DNA from: Kocuria sp.
GTDB lineage: Bacteria > Actinomycetota > Actinomycetes > Actinomycetales > Micrococcaceae
Assembly (NCBI RefSeq): GCF_030538595.1
Contig: NZ_JAUNTS010000011.1
Coordinates: 60,903 to 124,902, forward strand
Direction of reading: 5' to 3'
DNA length: 64,000 nt
This document shows positions 15,146 through 24,450 of the stretch, piece after piece (position 1 is the stretch's first letter; each line of letters begins with the position of its first letter). Made by a program: the position numbers and the translations under genes. The notes below the pieces were generated by a model. That model did not search any database. It was not told where the DNA came from and was given only the letters and a program-made list of their open reading frames with translations.

Positions 15146-17830
15146 TCAGACCGTTGACGGCGGACCGACCCGCAGCGATGGTCCGGCCAGCATTGTTGGA
15201 GTTTGAGCCGGCCCGGTTGCAGTGCTAGCCGACCCGGTTGGAGTGTTGGCCAGCGCCGGCGGAATGGTCTCACCCAGGCCTTCGGCTATTTCCTCCGGGG
15301 TGGCCGGGCGGTGTTGGTCGCGCTCTGCCACCCATCGGATGGAGTCATCCACCTCAACGTCATTGACGAATCCGCGGAAACGGGCCAAACGGTCGGGATC
15401 TTTCAAAGTGGCCGCCCACTCATCCTGATATGTCTCCACGTGCTCGCTCATGGCCGTTTCCAGATCCGCGGCAATGCCCAGGGAGTCTTCAACAACCACG
15501 TTGCGCACATGGTCAATCTTGCCGTCCAGTTCTTCCTGCCACCGTGCTGTGCGCTGCAAGCGGTCGGCCGTGCGGATGTAGTACATCAGGTAGCGGTCTA
15601 TATAGGCGATCAGAGTTTCATCATCCAACCCCTGGGCCAGGAGTTCACCGTGGACCGGATTTGCGCCGCCATTGCCACCCACGTAGAGGTTCCAGCCATC
15701 AGAGGTGGCTATGACCCCCACGTCCTTGGCCCTGGCCTCTGCGCACTCACGGGCGCAACCTGAGACTCCCATCTTGAACTTGTGCGGGGAGCGCAAGCCG
15801 CGGTACCGCAGCTCCAAACGGATACCCATGCCCACTGAATCCAGGACACCATAGCGGCACCAGGTGGAACCCAGACAGGACTTCACGTTGCGCAGGGCCT
15901 TGCCATAGGCCTGCCCGGACTCAAAGCCGGCGTCCACCAGGTCTTTCCAGATTTCCGGCAGCTGATCCAGCCTGGCCCCCAGCATGGTGATCCTCAGAGC
16001 CCCCGTGAGTTTGGTGTAGAGCCCGTACTTTTTGGCCACCTCTCCAATCACAATCAACTTGTCCGGAGTGATTTCCCCACCAGGCATCCTGGGCACCACG
16101 GAGTAGGTGCCATTGCGCTGCATGTTGGCCAGGGCCCGATCATTCGTGTCCTGCAAGCCGCCGCGGCCGTCATCCAGGACGTAATCGTGCTGCTGCGTGG
16201 CCAACACGGAAGCCACCACCGGCTTGCAGATGTCGCAGCCCAAGCCCGTGCCAAAGCGCTCCAGAACCGCATCCCAGGAGTTCAAGTTCAAGGCCTGGAC
16301 CGCTTCAAAGAGTTCAGCACGGGAGAGTTCAAAGTGCTCGCACAGCGCTTTGGAGACGGCCACCCCGGCTTTTGACAGTTCCTGGTCCATGGTCTTTTTC
16401 AGCATGGGAAGGCAGGAACCGCACTGAGTCCCAGCCCGCGTGCAGGTTTTCAGTTCCGTGATGTCATGCACCCCGCAGCTGACAGCCTCACGGACATCAC
16501 CAAAGCTCACACCGTTGCAAGAGCACAGTTCGGCATCATCCGGAAGTTCGGTGTCCGGGGCTTGACCGCCGGCAGCGGAGAGATACACCCCGGGTTCGGT
16601 GGGTAGTTCCCGCTCCAAGAGCGGACGCAGCGACTGATACGGAGTGGCATCTCCCACAAAAACTCCGCCCAGCAATGTCTTGGCATCCGCTGTGGTCACA
16701 ATTTTCTGGTACAGGCCGCGGGCTGGGTCCGCATAGACAATCTCCAAGCAGTTCTCCGCGGTGCCGTAGGCATCACCAAAGGAAGCCACATCCACACCGG
16801 AGAGTTTCAGCTTGGTGGCGGTGTCAAAACCGGCAAAGGTTGAAGCGCCTCCTGCCAGCCGGTCCGCCACAATTTCGGCCATGGCATTGGCCGGTGCCAC
16901 CAAACCCACGCATTCGCCGTCGTAGTTGGCCACCTCACCAATGGCCCAGACATGCGGTGCGGAGGTGCGGCAGGAGCTGCTGATGACCACCCCTCCATGG
17001 GGTGCCGTGTGAATCCCGGCGTTGAACGCCAACCGGTCCCGCGCCCGGATTCCGGTGGAAACCACCACCATGTCCGCAGGCAGATCAGGGGAGTCTTTGA
17101 ACTCGACCGCGCTGACCTCGTTGGTCTTCTTGTTCAGGGTGATGCCGGAGGGGCGCTCGCCCATGCGCAATTGCACACCGCGCTGTGAGATCAAAGCATT
17201 CAGAGCCTGACCGGCACCCTGGTCAAGCTGTGCGTTCATGAGCCAGCCGCGGGAATGAACCACCGTGGCTTCAGCGCCCAGTTCCTGCAAACCCCCTGCG
17301 GCTTCCAAGCCCAGCAAGCCACCCCCCACCACGGCTGCCAGGGGAGTGCGGCCCAGCTTGGAGCGCAAACGTTCAACCTCAGCACGGATGGCCGCAACAT
17401 CCTCCAACGTGCGGTACACAAAAGCGCGCTGGGCTCCGGGAATGTTCAACCGGGCGGCATCGGAGCCCGTGGCAAGAACCAGCTCATCCCAGCCAAAAAC
17501 CTCGCCCTTGGTGCCGGATCCTGCGGGTGGGTCTGTGCGCAGCGTGCGTTGCTCAGGGTCAATCTCCCGGACCTTGCATCCTGTGTGTAGGGTCACCCGC
17601 GGATCTGCCCAGATGGAACCGGCGCCCAGTGTCAGGTCAACATCCGCAGCCAGTGCTTTGGAGAGTTGAACGCGGTCATAGGGCATGTGTGGTTCATCGG
17701 CAAAAACCTCCAACCGGACATGATGGTCCTGGGCAGACAGGATCGCCTCAGCAAAGCGGTGGGCAGCTGGTCCACCTCCCACCACGGCAATGCGTTGCGG
17801 ATTGCGCTCGGTAAATGGTGAACGAGACAC
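15146..17830 (-). CDS. nirB: Nitrite reductase (NAD(P)H), large subunit, copy 2
   Basis: An 894-residue second NirB with the same layout as copy 1: FAD/NAD(P) domains (IAVVGGGPAAHRFAEA, AAVVGGGLLGLEAAGG), BFD [2Fe-2S] domain near 435 (CSCNGVSFG, CTRAGTQCGSC) and siroheme/[4Fe-4S] ligands CLGSTWC near 653 and GCAREC near 692. Nothing essential is missing. It differs from copy 1 throughout and has a Thr/Ala/Gly-rich C-terminal tail, so this is not a recent exact duplication. I chose GTG at 17830 because AGGAGG precedes it by eight bases; the frame is open 27 codons further. Like copy 1 it diverges from a nirD gene. nnaR follows after two bases. Confidence 0.94.
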   Translation of the reverse strand: MSRSPFTERNPQRIAVVGGGPAAHRFAEAILSAQDHHVRLEVFADEPHMPYDRVQLSKALAADVDLTLGAGSIWADPRVTLHTGCKVREIDPEQRTLRTDPPAGSGTKGEVFGWDELVLATGSDAARLNIPGAQRAFVYRTLEDVAAIRAEVERLRSKLGRTPLAAVVGGGLLGLEAAGGLQELGAEATVVHSRGWLMNAQLDQGAGQALNALISQRGVQLRMGERPSGITLNKKTNEVSAVEFKDSPDLPADMVVVSTGIRARDRLAFNAGIHTAPHGGVVISSSCRTSAPHVWAIGEVANYDGECVGLVAPANAMAEIVADRLAGGASTFAGFDTATKLKLSGVDVASFGDAYGTAENCLEIVYADPARGLYQKIVTTADAKTLLGGVFVGDATPYQSLRPLLERELPTEPGVYLSAAGGQAPDTELPDDAELCSCNGVSFGDVREAVSCGVHDITELKTCTRAGTQCGSCLPMLKKTMDQELSKAGVAVSKALCEHFELSRAELFEAVQALNLNSWDAVLERFGTGLGCDICKPVVASVLATQQHDYVLDDGRGGLQDTNDRALANMQRNGTYSVVPRMPGGEITPDKLIVIGEVAKKYGLYTKLTGALRITMLGARLDQLPEIWKDLVDAGFESGQAYGKALRNVKSCLGSTWCRYGVLDSVGMGIRLELRYRGLRSPHKFKMGVSGCARECAEARAKDVGVIATSDGWNLYVGGNGGANPVHGELLAQGLDDETLIAYIDRYLMYYIRTADRLQRTARWQEELDGKIDHVRNVVVEDSLGIAADLETAMSEHVETYQDEWAATLKDPDRLARFRGFVNDVEVDDSIRWVAERDQHRPATPEEIAEGLGETIPPALANTPTGSASTATGPAQTPTMLAGPSLRVGPPSTV

Positions 17831-17911
17831 AACAACTACCTCCTGGCGCCACGGGCCTCTCCCGGACATCACCACGCTAGGAGGCTGGAATTGCTGGGGG
17901 CTTTCTCCCAT

Positions 17912-17982
17912 GTTGCAGCCGTGTTGCAGGCCGTTCCTACCTCACCGCGTGGGGTGTGAGGCCACCGTTGCCTTGCGGCAAC
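17912..17982. promoter_or_regulatory. Repeated elements between nirB2 and nirD2
   Basis: This 283-base divergent gap holds several motifs. GTTGCAG occurs at 17912-17918 and 17923-17929, one helical turn apart. CCTCAC at 17940-17945 and GTGAGG at 17956-17961 form a spaced palindrome that includes the 11-base string shared with the narK upstream region. TGCGGCAAC at 17974-17982 is the core also found twice between nirB1 and nirD1; the half at 17967-17972 (GTTGCC) makes it part of a local inverted repeat. These are candidate NnaR or GlnR sites. Confidence 0.45.
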
Positions 17983-18113
17983 AGCTCGGTCAGGTCTGTG
18001 CAACGTGGTACGGCCACCCTGTGTAGAAGCTCGGGGGCAGTGGTTCGCCCGGGTTCCCAAAAACAGTGGACACCTGTTGTGTCACCCACCGGTCCGGATA
18101 TTGGAGTTTCACC

Positions 18114-18584
18114 ATGGCAACCGTTACAGAACTCCCCACAGCCACAGCCACAGGCACAGGCTTGGATGCGGCAGAGCGCTCCGCCCGTGAGGGTGGACCC
18201 GTGCAGTGCCCCTCGGCCATCACGTTGATGGTCACCGGAGAGCCGGTTGCGGTATGCCTGCTGAACGCGCTGGAACCGGCGGTGGCAGTGGCCGCACGGG
18301 TGGACGGCGTGCAAATCGCTGTGGTCCGGCTCCCCGATGGCAGCGTGTACGCCGTGGACCACAAAGATCCGCGGACGGGCTCCTGCACCATGGCCCGCGG
18401 GATTGTGGGCTCCAAAAATGGGGAACCCACTCTGGCCGCTCCGCTCTACAAAGAGGTTTACTCCCTGGTCAGCGGACGGTGCTTGACCAACCCGGAGTTC
18501 GATCTGGTCACACATCCGGTGGAGGTCCGCGATGGCAGGGTGTTTGTGACAGCGCGCCGTCGGGAAGCCACCGCCGCGGCCTGA
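18114..18584 (+). CDS. nirD: Nitrite reductase (NAD(P)H), small subunit, copy 2
   Basis: A 156-residue NirD with a longer N-terminal tail than copy 1 (about 60 residues, rich in Ala and Thr at the start). The core shows QIAVVRLPDGSVYAVDHKDPRTG, MARGIVGSKNGEP, LAAPLYKEVYSLVSGRCL and VEVRDGRVFV. ATG at 18114 has TTGGAG seven bases upstream; an in-frame ATG at 18066 has none. The gene diverges from nirB copy 2 and ends nine bases before the convergent phosphohexomutase gene, with no room for a hairpin, so the two transcripts may overlap. Confidence 0.92.
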   Translation: MATVTELPTATATGTGLDAAERSAREGGPVQCPSAITLMVTGEPVAVCLLNALEPAVAVAARVDGVQIAVVRLPDGSVYAVDHKDPRTGSCTMARGIVGSKNGEPTLAAPLYKEVYSLVSGRCLTNPEFDLVTHPVEVRDGRVFVTARRREATAAA

Positions 18585-18593
18585 GCGACCCGC

Positions 18594-20411
18594 CTACTCG
18601 CCCAGAAGGTCTTTCAACTGGGCGACCACGGCCTCCAGACGTTTGCCACCGGCTGCCCGTGCTGCCGGAAGATTCACGACGTCGTCCACTTCCGTCACCG
18701 CTTCCAGGTAGCACTTGAGCTTGGGTTCGGTACCGGAGGGGCGCACGATCACGCGGGTGTCATCCTCTGTGAGCAGCAGCAGCCCGTCGGTGGGAGGTAG
18801 CGGGGAGTCCGCGGGAGGGTTGGCCAAGTCACGCACCTCCACCACAGGAGAGCCAGCCAAGTCTGTGGGAGTGTGCTCCCGCAAGGTGGCCATCATGGCT
18901 GGAATCATGGCCAGATCCGCAACCCTGATGGACAGCTGCCCCGTGCTGAACAGCCCGTGCTGCACAGCCAACTGAGACAACTCATCCGGGAGGGAGCCAC
19001 CGCGTGCAGCGGATTGATGCGCCCGGCGGGCCACCTCCACCGCTGCGGAAATACCGTCCTTGTCCCGGACAGTCTCCGGCTGGACGCAGTAGCCCAAGGC
19101 TTCCTCGTACCCGTAGACAATGCCGGGCACGCGGGCGATCCACTTGAAGCCCGTCAGGGTTTCCCGGTGTTCCACACCGGCTGCGGCTGCCATCCGCCCC
19201 AAGAGCCGGGAGGACACAATGGAGTTGGCCACCACGGCCCCAGGTTTGCCTGCATGTTCGCGCAGGGCAACCAGGCCCAGTAGCGCACCCACTTCATCGC
19301 CGCGCAGCATGCGCCAACCATCGGTGGCGGCGGGGTGGTCGGCGTCGGGAATGGCTACGGCGCAGCGGTCGGCATCTGGGTCGTTGGCGATCACCAGGTC
19401 TGCCCCAACTTCCCGGGCTGTTGCCAGGGCCAGGTCCAGGGCGCCGGGTTCTTCAGGATTGGGGAAGGCCACCGTGGGAAAGCTGGGGTCTGCGGTGTGT
19501 TGTTCTCGTACGGGGTGCACGTCCGTGAAACCGGCACGGGCCAACGCTTCCACAGCGGTGGGGCCGCCCACTCCGTGCATGGCAGTCAGCACAATCCGGG
19601 GAGTGGTCTCCGTCTGCCCCTGGGCTGGTGTGGCGGCGGTGTCCCGCGAACCACCCGTGCCGCCTGGAACTATGGCATCCAGGTAGTGCGATTCCACCAG
19701 ATACGGCAGTACCGTCCACCCGTCCTGCGCCATGGGAATGTCCCGGGCATCTCCCACTGCCGCGATCTGGGCCGCTATCTGCGTGTCATGCGGCGGGACA
19801 ATCTGAGAACCGCGCCCGGTTTCCTCCACCGCGCGGCCACCCAAGTAGATCTTGTAACCATTGTCTGCGGCGGGATTGTGGGAGGCAGTGACCATGACCC
19901 CCACCTCAGCGTTGTACTCGCGCACAGCCCAGGCCAGAACGGGGGTGGGCAGCGGACGCGGCATGATCAGGGTGTCCAGGCCGGCTGCGGTGAAAATCGC
20001 TGCGGTGTCGCGGGCAAAAATCTCCGAATTCTTCCGGGCATCAAAGCCGATCACGGCCCGCGGCGCATGGTCGGCATCACCGCCGGCAACCTCCAACACA
20101 TGAGCGGCAACACCGGCAGCAGCCCGCTGAACCACCACGCGGTTCATCCGCATGGGACCAGCACCCAGTTCGGCGCGCAAGCCAGCGGTGCCGAATTGGA
20201 GAGTGCCGGAGAATCGCTCGGTCAGATCCGTTACTGCTGCAATCGCCGCCTTTTCACCGGCGCTGGCATCGGTTGTAGTGTCCAGAAGTTTTTGGAGTTC
20301 GCGGCGGGTTTCGGCATCCGGGTCCTGGGCGATCCACGCTCGGACAGCCTCCAACAATTCCGGGCCGGAGGCAGACTGCTGGGATGACTTGGGGGATGGT
20401 TCGGGGTTCAT
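18594..20411 (-). CDS. Phosphoglucomutase/phosphomannomutase family phosphohexomutase
   Basis: A 605-residue four-domain alpha-D-phosphohexomutase that moves phosphate between C1 and C6 (or C5 for pentoses) of sugars. Motifs: the phosphoserine loop MVTASHNPAADNGYKIYLGG, the Mg-binding loop IANDPDADRCAVAIPD, the sugar-binding region TGFKWIARVPGIVYGYEEALGY and the phosphate-binding loop RPSGTEPKLKCYLE. ATG at 20411 has GTAGGAG upstream and overlaps the stop of the purine nucleoside phosphorylase gene (ATGA). That coupling points to phosphopentomutase-like use of ribose 1-phosphate, as in the mycobacterial pmmB neighbourhood; sequence alone does not settle the sugar. Confidence 0.9.
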   Translation of the reverse strand: MNPEPSPKSSQQSASGPELLEAVRAWIAQDPDAETRRELQKLLDTTTDASAGEKAAIAAVTDLTERFSGTLQFGTAGLRAELGAGPMRMNRVVVQRAAAGVAAHVLEVAGGDADHAPRAVIGFDARKNSEIFARDTAAIFTAAGLDTLIMPRPLPTPVLAWAVREYNAEVGVMVTASHNPAADNGYKIYLGGRAVEETGRGSQIVPPHDTQIAAQIAAVGDARDIPMAQDGWTVLPYLVESHYLDAIVPGGTGGSRDTAATPAQGQTETTPRIVLTAMHGVGGPTAVEALARAGFTDVHPVREQHTADPSFPTVAFPNPEEPGALDLALATAREVGADLVIANDPDADRCAVAIPDADHPAATDGWRMLRGDEVGALLGLVALREHAGKPGAVVANSIVSSRLLGRMAAAAGVEHRETLTGFKWIARVPGIVYGYEEALGYCVQPETVRDKDGISAAVEVARRAHQSAARGGSLPDELSQLAVQHGLFSTGQLSIRVADLAMIPAMMATLREHTPTDLAGSPVVEVRDLANPPADSPLPPTDGLLLLTEDDTRVIVRPSGTEPKLKCYLEAVTEVDDVVNLPAARAAGGKRLEAVVAQLKDLLGE

Positions 20412-21244
20412 CGAGTGGCTCCTACGATTTCAGCCAGCAACCGGGCAATTCTGGGTGCAGCTTCCTGACCGGCCTCCACCACTTCTTGATGGGACAGGGG
20501 AGTCTTCTGGATTCCCGCAGCCAGATTGGTCACCAGGGAAATGCCCAAGACTTCAAGACCGGCCTGCCGTGCCGCAATGGCCTCCAGCGCGGTGGACATG
20601 CCCACCAGATCGGCACCCAAAATCCCTGCCATCTTCACTTCAGCGGGGGTTTCGTAATGCGGGCCTGGGAACTGGGCGTACACGCCCTCCGCCAAGGAGG
20701 AATCCACGGACCGGGCAATGCCGCGTAGACGCTGCGAGTACAGGTCCGTGAGATCCACGAACGTGGCACCTTCTAACGGGGAGGTGGCGGTGAGATTCAG
20801 ATGATCCGAGATCAACACCGGTGTGCCCGGGGCCCAATCCGTGTTCAAACCACCGCACCCGTTGGTCAGCACCATGGTGGTGGCACCGGCCGCTGCCGCG
20901 GTGCGGACACCGTGCACCACGGCCCGGACTCCACGGCCTTCATAGAAATGGGTCCGAGCCCCGATCACCAACGCGTGACGCGGCTGCCCGCCGGATTCGC
21001 CGTCGCGCAGCCGAATCGAACGCAGGGTGCCCACGTGACCTTCCAACGCCGGCTTGGAGAACCCGGGGATCTCCGTGGCCGGAATCTCCGCCACGGTTTC
21101 GCCCAGAAGATCGGCGGCACCGCTCCATCCGGAGCCGAGGGTCAGAGCGACGTCGTGCACCTCAACTCCCGTGCGTTCGCGCAATGCGGTGGCTGCCTCC
21201 TGCGCCAGATCGAACGGGTCTTGGACGTCAGTGCGGTGCACCAC
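20408..21244 (-). CDS. punA: Purine nucleoside phosphorylase
   Basis: A 278-residue trimeric-type enzyme that phosphorolyses purine (deoxy)nucleosides to base and sugar 1-phosphate. Motifs: phosphate site LTLGSGWSG, GHVGTLRSIRLRDG, HFYEGRG, VLTNGCGGLNTDW, FPGPHYETPAEV and VGMSTALEAIAARQAGLEVLGISLVTNLAAG. The start is one of two adjacent GTG codons at 21244 or 21241; AGGAGG lies eight bases before the first. It is followed by the coupled phosphohexomutase, forming a nucleoside-salvage operon from which deoC has been separated. Confidence 0.93.
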   Translation of the reverse strand: MVHRTDVQDPFDLAQEAATALRERTGVEVHDVALTLGSGWSGAADLLGETVAEIPATEIPGFSKPALEGHVGTLRSIRLRDGESGGQPRHALVIGARTHFYEGRGVRAVVHGVRTAAAAGATTMVLTNGCGGLNTDWAPGTPVLISDHLNLTATSPLEGATFVDLTDLYSQRLRGIARSVDSSLAEGVYAQFPGPHYETPAEVKMAGILGADLVGMSTALEAIAARQAGLEVLGISLVTNLAAGIQKTPLSHQEVVEAGQEAAPRIARLLAEIVGATR

Positions 21245-21300
21245 GGTCTGGGCCTCCTGGGGGATGTGCGCGGTGGCTTCAGCACACCGCAGCGCGGAAA

Positions 21301-21332
21301 TGGGTCAGAGTGGCGTGCGCCACCCTGACCCA
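21301..21332 (-). terminator. Hairpin downstream of the FHA-ABC gene
   Basis: Arms at 21301-21315 and 21318-21332 (TGGGTCAGAGTGGCG and its complement with one mismatch) have a two-base gap. It lies about 55 bases after the stop of the ABC transporter gene and before the punA start. Confidence 0.6.
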
Positions 21333-21385
21333 TCCTGCCATCCGCAGCCCCACTTGCTGACGGTCTGCGGGTACCGGGGACCGAC

Positions 21386-24346
21386 TCAGTGCTTGCGTTT
21401 TTTCACCCTGCGGATGGCCAACACGGAGAGCAACAGGAAGGCCAGCCCAAAGCCCCCGGTCAACGCGGTGGACCCCCACCAATTCACGGTGCCTTGCTTC
21501 CACAGGGGATCCAACACAGCGGAGGAGGTGTCCACCGCCGGCAGATTCGGTGCAGGCGGTTCGGGCAGGCCGGACGCCCGGGCGGAGGCAGCGGCGTCGT
21601 CGTGAGTCTCCTGTGCGGATTGGTTGGCCTCCTCCTGGGGGAGGGCAACGGCTGCGGTGCGCACAATGTCATTGAGGTCACCGGACTGGGCCATGGCGGC
21701 ATAGGCCCAGCGGGTCGGAACCATGCGGGAAGCCGCATCCGAGGCCCCCTCCATGGCAAAAAGTCCGCCGGAGAAGATCAACTGCACCACAACCAGCAGG
21801 GAAGCGGTGTTCATGGCAACGTCCGAGCGACCCACCAGGGCGGAGACCAGGAAGCCCAGCAGCCACGAGGTCAGGATCAGCAGGAAAGTCACAATCCACA
21901 GTTCCAACCACATGGGACCCCAGGACGCAAAGGGATCATGCGGGACCAGAGCCAGCACGGTGAACACCAGAATGGCCGATTGGATCAGGGAGATCACAAT
22001 GGTGACCAGGGTCTTGGCCCCCACATAGGGCCACACGCCCAGGCCAGTTCTGGCTTCCCGCAGGAAGATTCGTTTTTCATCCAGGAAGGTGCGGCAGGCC
22101 GGGAACAGCCCAATGGCCACGGCTGCCAGCAGAATCACAATCAGCACAATCTGCGGTTGATTGATTTCAGAATCCGTGGATTCGGGGTAGTTCAGGCCGT
22201 GCTCCCCGGGAACCACCAGCACCAGCAACGCCAGAAGGGCCGGCGCCACAAAGGTGGTCACGATCACCGAGGGCAGATCGGTGCGCATCAGGTGCAGTTG
22301 ACGGCGCAGCAGGACGCCCAGCTGGAACATTCCGCGGCGGGTCACCTGCTTTTGCGCTCCGGCAGGCGTTTGTGCCGCCAGTCGTTCGTGAGTGACGTGC
22401 GAAACCTCGGTGCGGAACGCCGCCGCTGCAGAGGCAGGGTCCTCCTTGAGGCCCTTGTAAATCTCACGCACCTGCGGGCCCAACTGTTGCGAGCGCTCAA
22501 AGTACGGCATCATGCCGTCCGGATCGCCAAAGTAGGCTACGGAACCGCCCGGTGCCAGCACCAAGACCTTGTCTGCCAGATCCAGATTGGCGGTGGAGTG
22601 GGTGATCACGACGACGGTTGAACCCTCCCGGCCGCCCACCTCCCCGTGAGCCATCCGGCGCAGAAGATCCATCACTTCAAAGTCCATGTCCGGGTCCAAA
22701 CCGGAAGTGGGCTCATCCAGGAACAGGTAGCGCGGACCGGTCAGGAGCTCCATGGCAGTGGAAACGCGTTTGCGTTGACCGCCGGAGAGCTGTTTGACCG
22801 GAGTGCGGGCATGTTCGGTCAGTCCCAGGGAGTCAATGACTGCAGCAATGCGGGCTTGCCGCTGTTGCTTGTCCACGTCCTCCGGCAAGCGGAGGGCGGC
22901 GGTGGCTTCCAAGACCTGCTGCGCCGTCAGATCGCGGTGCAGTACGTCCTCCTGGGGCACCATGCCGATCTGGGAGGAGAGCACCGGGCCAAACTGGGAC
23001 ATGTCCAGACCGTGGTACTCAATGCGGCCCCGGTCCGGATTGATGTCCCCCAGCAGACAGTTCAGAAACGTGGACTTACCGGCACCGGATGGGCCAATGA
23101 CTGCAATCAGTGAACGGTCGGGGATTTCCAGAGAGATGTCATCCACCAAGGTGCGCTTCATCTTGGGGTTGATCCGGTCCGGGACGGAGAACGTCAGATC
23201 CTGGACCACAATGGACATGTTGCCGGTGGCGCGGATGAGTTCGCACAGGCCCACAGATGTTTGGCGGAACGGCACACCGCCGATCACCACCTGGGAGCCC
23301 ACGGGCAGTGCAACGGTGCTGGAAATTCGGCGACCATCCACCCACGTGCCATTGGTGGAGCCCAGGTCGGTGATGGTGGCCCCGTCCGGGGCTCGGGTGA
23401 TGCGAGCGTGCTGCCGGGAGACCAGCAAGCCATCAATCAGGACGTCTGCGGAGGCATCACGGCCCAAAACAATGGAACCGCCGGGAACCGCGGCCCGCAC
23501 GGCAGGGGAGAGGGTCATGCCGGAGCGTTCATCCTCCGGGCTGTGCGGAGCGGGCATGACCTCCGCATTGTCCATGCGATTCACCCAGGACCGGGCTTGT
23601 GCCTCCACCACGGGAGCGGAGGGATCTACCTGCTGGGCACCGGAGGTCCCCTTGCCCTGCGAATCAGGATCATGGGCCGAATCATCTCGTGTGCTCTGTC
23701 CCGGCTGTCCGGGGACGGCATCCAATCCGGCGGAGGACCGATTGATGGAAATGGCGGCCACCGTGGGTTCAGCCGAGGCCACGGGGATGTCACCGGAGTG
23801 GATGCGGTCAGCGGTGTTCGCGGAAGGTGGCGTTTGTGCCCCACCATCTGCTTGAGCGGAACGTGCCGTCTCTGCCGACCCGTGCTCCGCCGCAGACCCG
23901 GTCTGTTTGTGGTCTTCAACGGGGAGCACAATTCCGTAGGTGTGCCCGGGCTGTTCCTGCGGGTGATCTGACGGTGGTACAAATCCGTAGCTGTTCGCAG
24001 CGGGAGGCGAAGTCTCCGCTTCCCCCTGGGGTGCGGGTTGTTCACGAGGTCGCAAGACCAGTTCCGCACCGGCTCCGGTGTTCGGTGCCACACTCAACCG
24101 CGTGGGGCCGCTGATGATCGCGGCCATGTTGGCCATCAGCATGTAACCGTTCAGTGCAGTGCCGGTGCGCGTGCCACGGTCCTCAACTGTCCAGCAGTCA
24201 CCGCTCCAGCGCAGAATCACGTGGATGTCCTGAACCGCTGCGGAGGAAACCTGAATGTCCGCATAGGGGGAAGCGCCCACCGTCCACGGGCGCCACGGGT
24301 CCAAGGTGCGGATGGTGCCGTTCACCTCGATGCTCAGGGGGTACAT
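21386..24346 (-). CDS. ABC transporter with two FHA domains (ATPase and permease fused)
   Basis: About 986 residues. An N-terminal FHA-like domain (residues 1-100, ending near LVLRPRE) is followed by a 190-residue acidic, Ser/Pro/Gln-rich linker and a second, classical FHA domain near 289-340 (VLGRDASADVLIDGLLVSRQHARI, DLGSTNGTWVDGR). Next is an ABC ATPase: Walker A GPSGAGKST near 420, signature LSGGQRKRVS near 520, Walker B YLFLDEPTSGLD. The last 300 residues hold about six membrane segments of the ABC2/ABCG type. The layout matches Mycobacterium Rv1747, which is regulated through phosphothreonine binding by FHA domains. The cargo is unknown. ATG at 24346 has AAGGAG upstream; the frame is open 47 codons earlier. 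No kinase gene is next to it; a PP2C phosphatase is at 47.5 kb. Confidence 0.9.
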   Translation of the reverse strand: MYPLSIEVNGTIRTLDPWRPWTVGASPYADIQVSSAAVQDIHVILRWSGDCWTVEDRGTRTGTALNGYMLMANMAAIISGPTRLSVAPNTGAGAELVLRPREQPAPQGEAETSPPAANSYGFVPPSDHPQEQPGHTYGIVLPVEDHKQTGSAAEHGSAETARSAQADGGAQTPPSANTADRIHSGDIPVASAEPTVAAISINRSSAGLDAVPGQPGQSTRDDSAHDPDSQGKGTSGAQQVDPSAPVVEAQARSWVNRMDNAEVMPAPHSPEDERSGMTLSPAVRAAVPGGSIVLGRDASADVLIDGLLVSRQHARITRAPDGATITDLGSTNGTWVDGRRISSTVALPVGSQVVIGGVPFRQTSVGLCELIRATGNMSIVVQDLTFSVPDRINPKMKRTLVDDISLEIPDRSLIAVIGPSGAGKSTFLNCLLGDINPDRGRIEYHGLDMSQFGPVLSSQIGMVPQEDVLHRDLTAQQVLEATAALRLPEDVDKQQRQARIAAVIDSLGLTEHARTPVKQLSGGQRKRVSTAMELLTGPRYLFLDEPTSGLDPDMDFEVMDLLRRMAHGEVGGREGSTVVVITHSTANLDLADKVLVLAPGGSVAYFGDPDGMMPYFERSQQLGPQVREIYKGLKEDPASAAAAFRTEVSHVTHERLAAQTPAGAQKQVTRRGMFQLGVLLRRQLHLMRTDLPSVIVTTFVAPALLALLVLVVPGEHGLNYPESTDSEINQPQIVLIVILLAAVAIGLFPACRTFLDEKRIFLREARTGLGVWPYVGAKTLVTIVISLIQSAILVFTVLALVPHDPFASWGPMWLELWIVTFLLILTSWLLGFLVSALVGRSDVAMNTASLLVVVQLIFSGGLFAMEGASDAASRMVPTRWAYAAMAQSGDLNDIVRTAAVALPQEEANQSAQETHDDAAASARASGLPEPPAPNLPAVDTSSAVLDPLWKQGTVNWWGSTALTGGFGLAFLLLSVLAIRRVKKRKH

Positions 24347-24450
24347 GGAACTCCTTGTTCGCGGGGCGCGGTGTGACGTTCCGATCATCCCGCACATGCG
24401 TTTGCAATCGTATGACCGTGACAAAGAGTTGCACACCCCAGTGGTTAACG

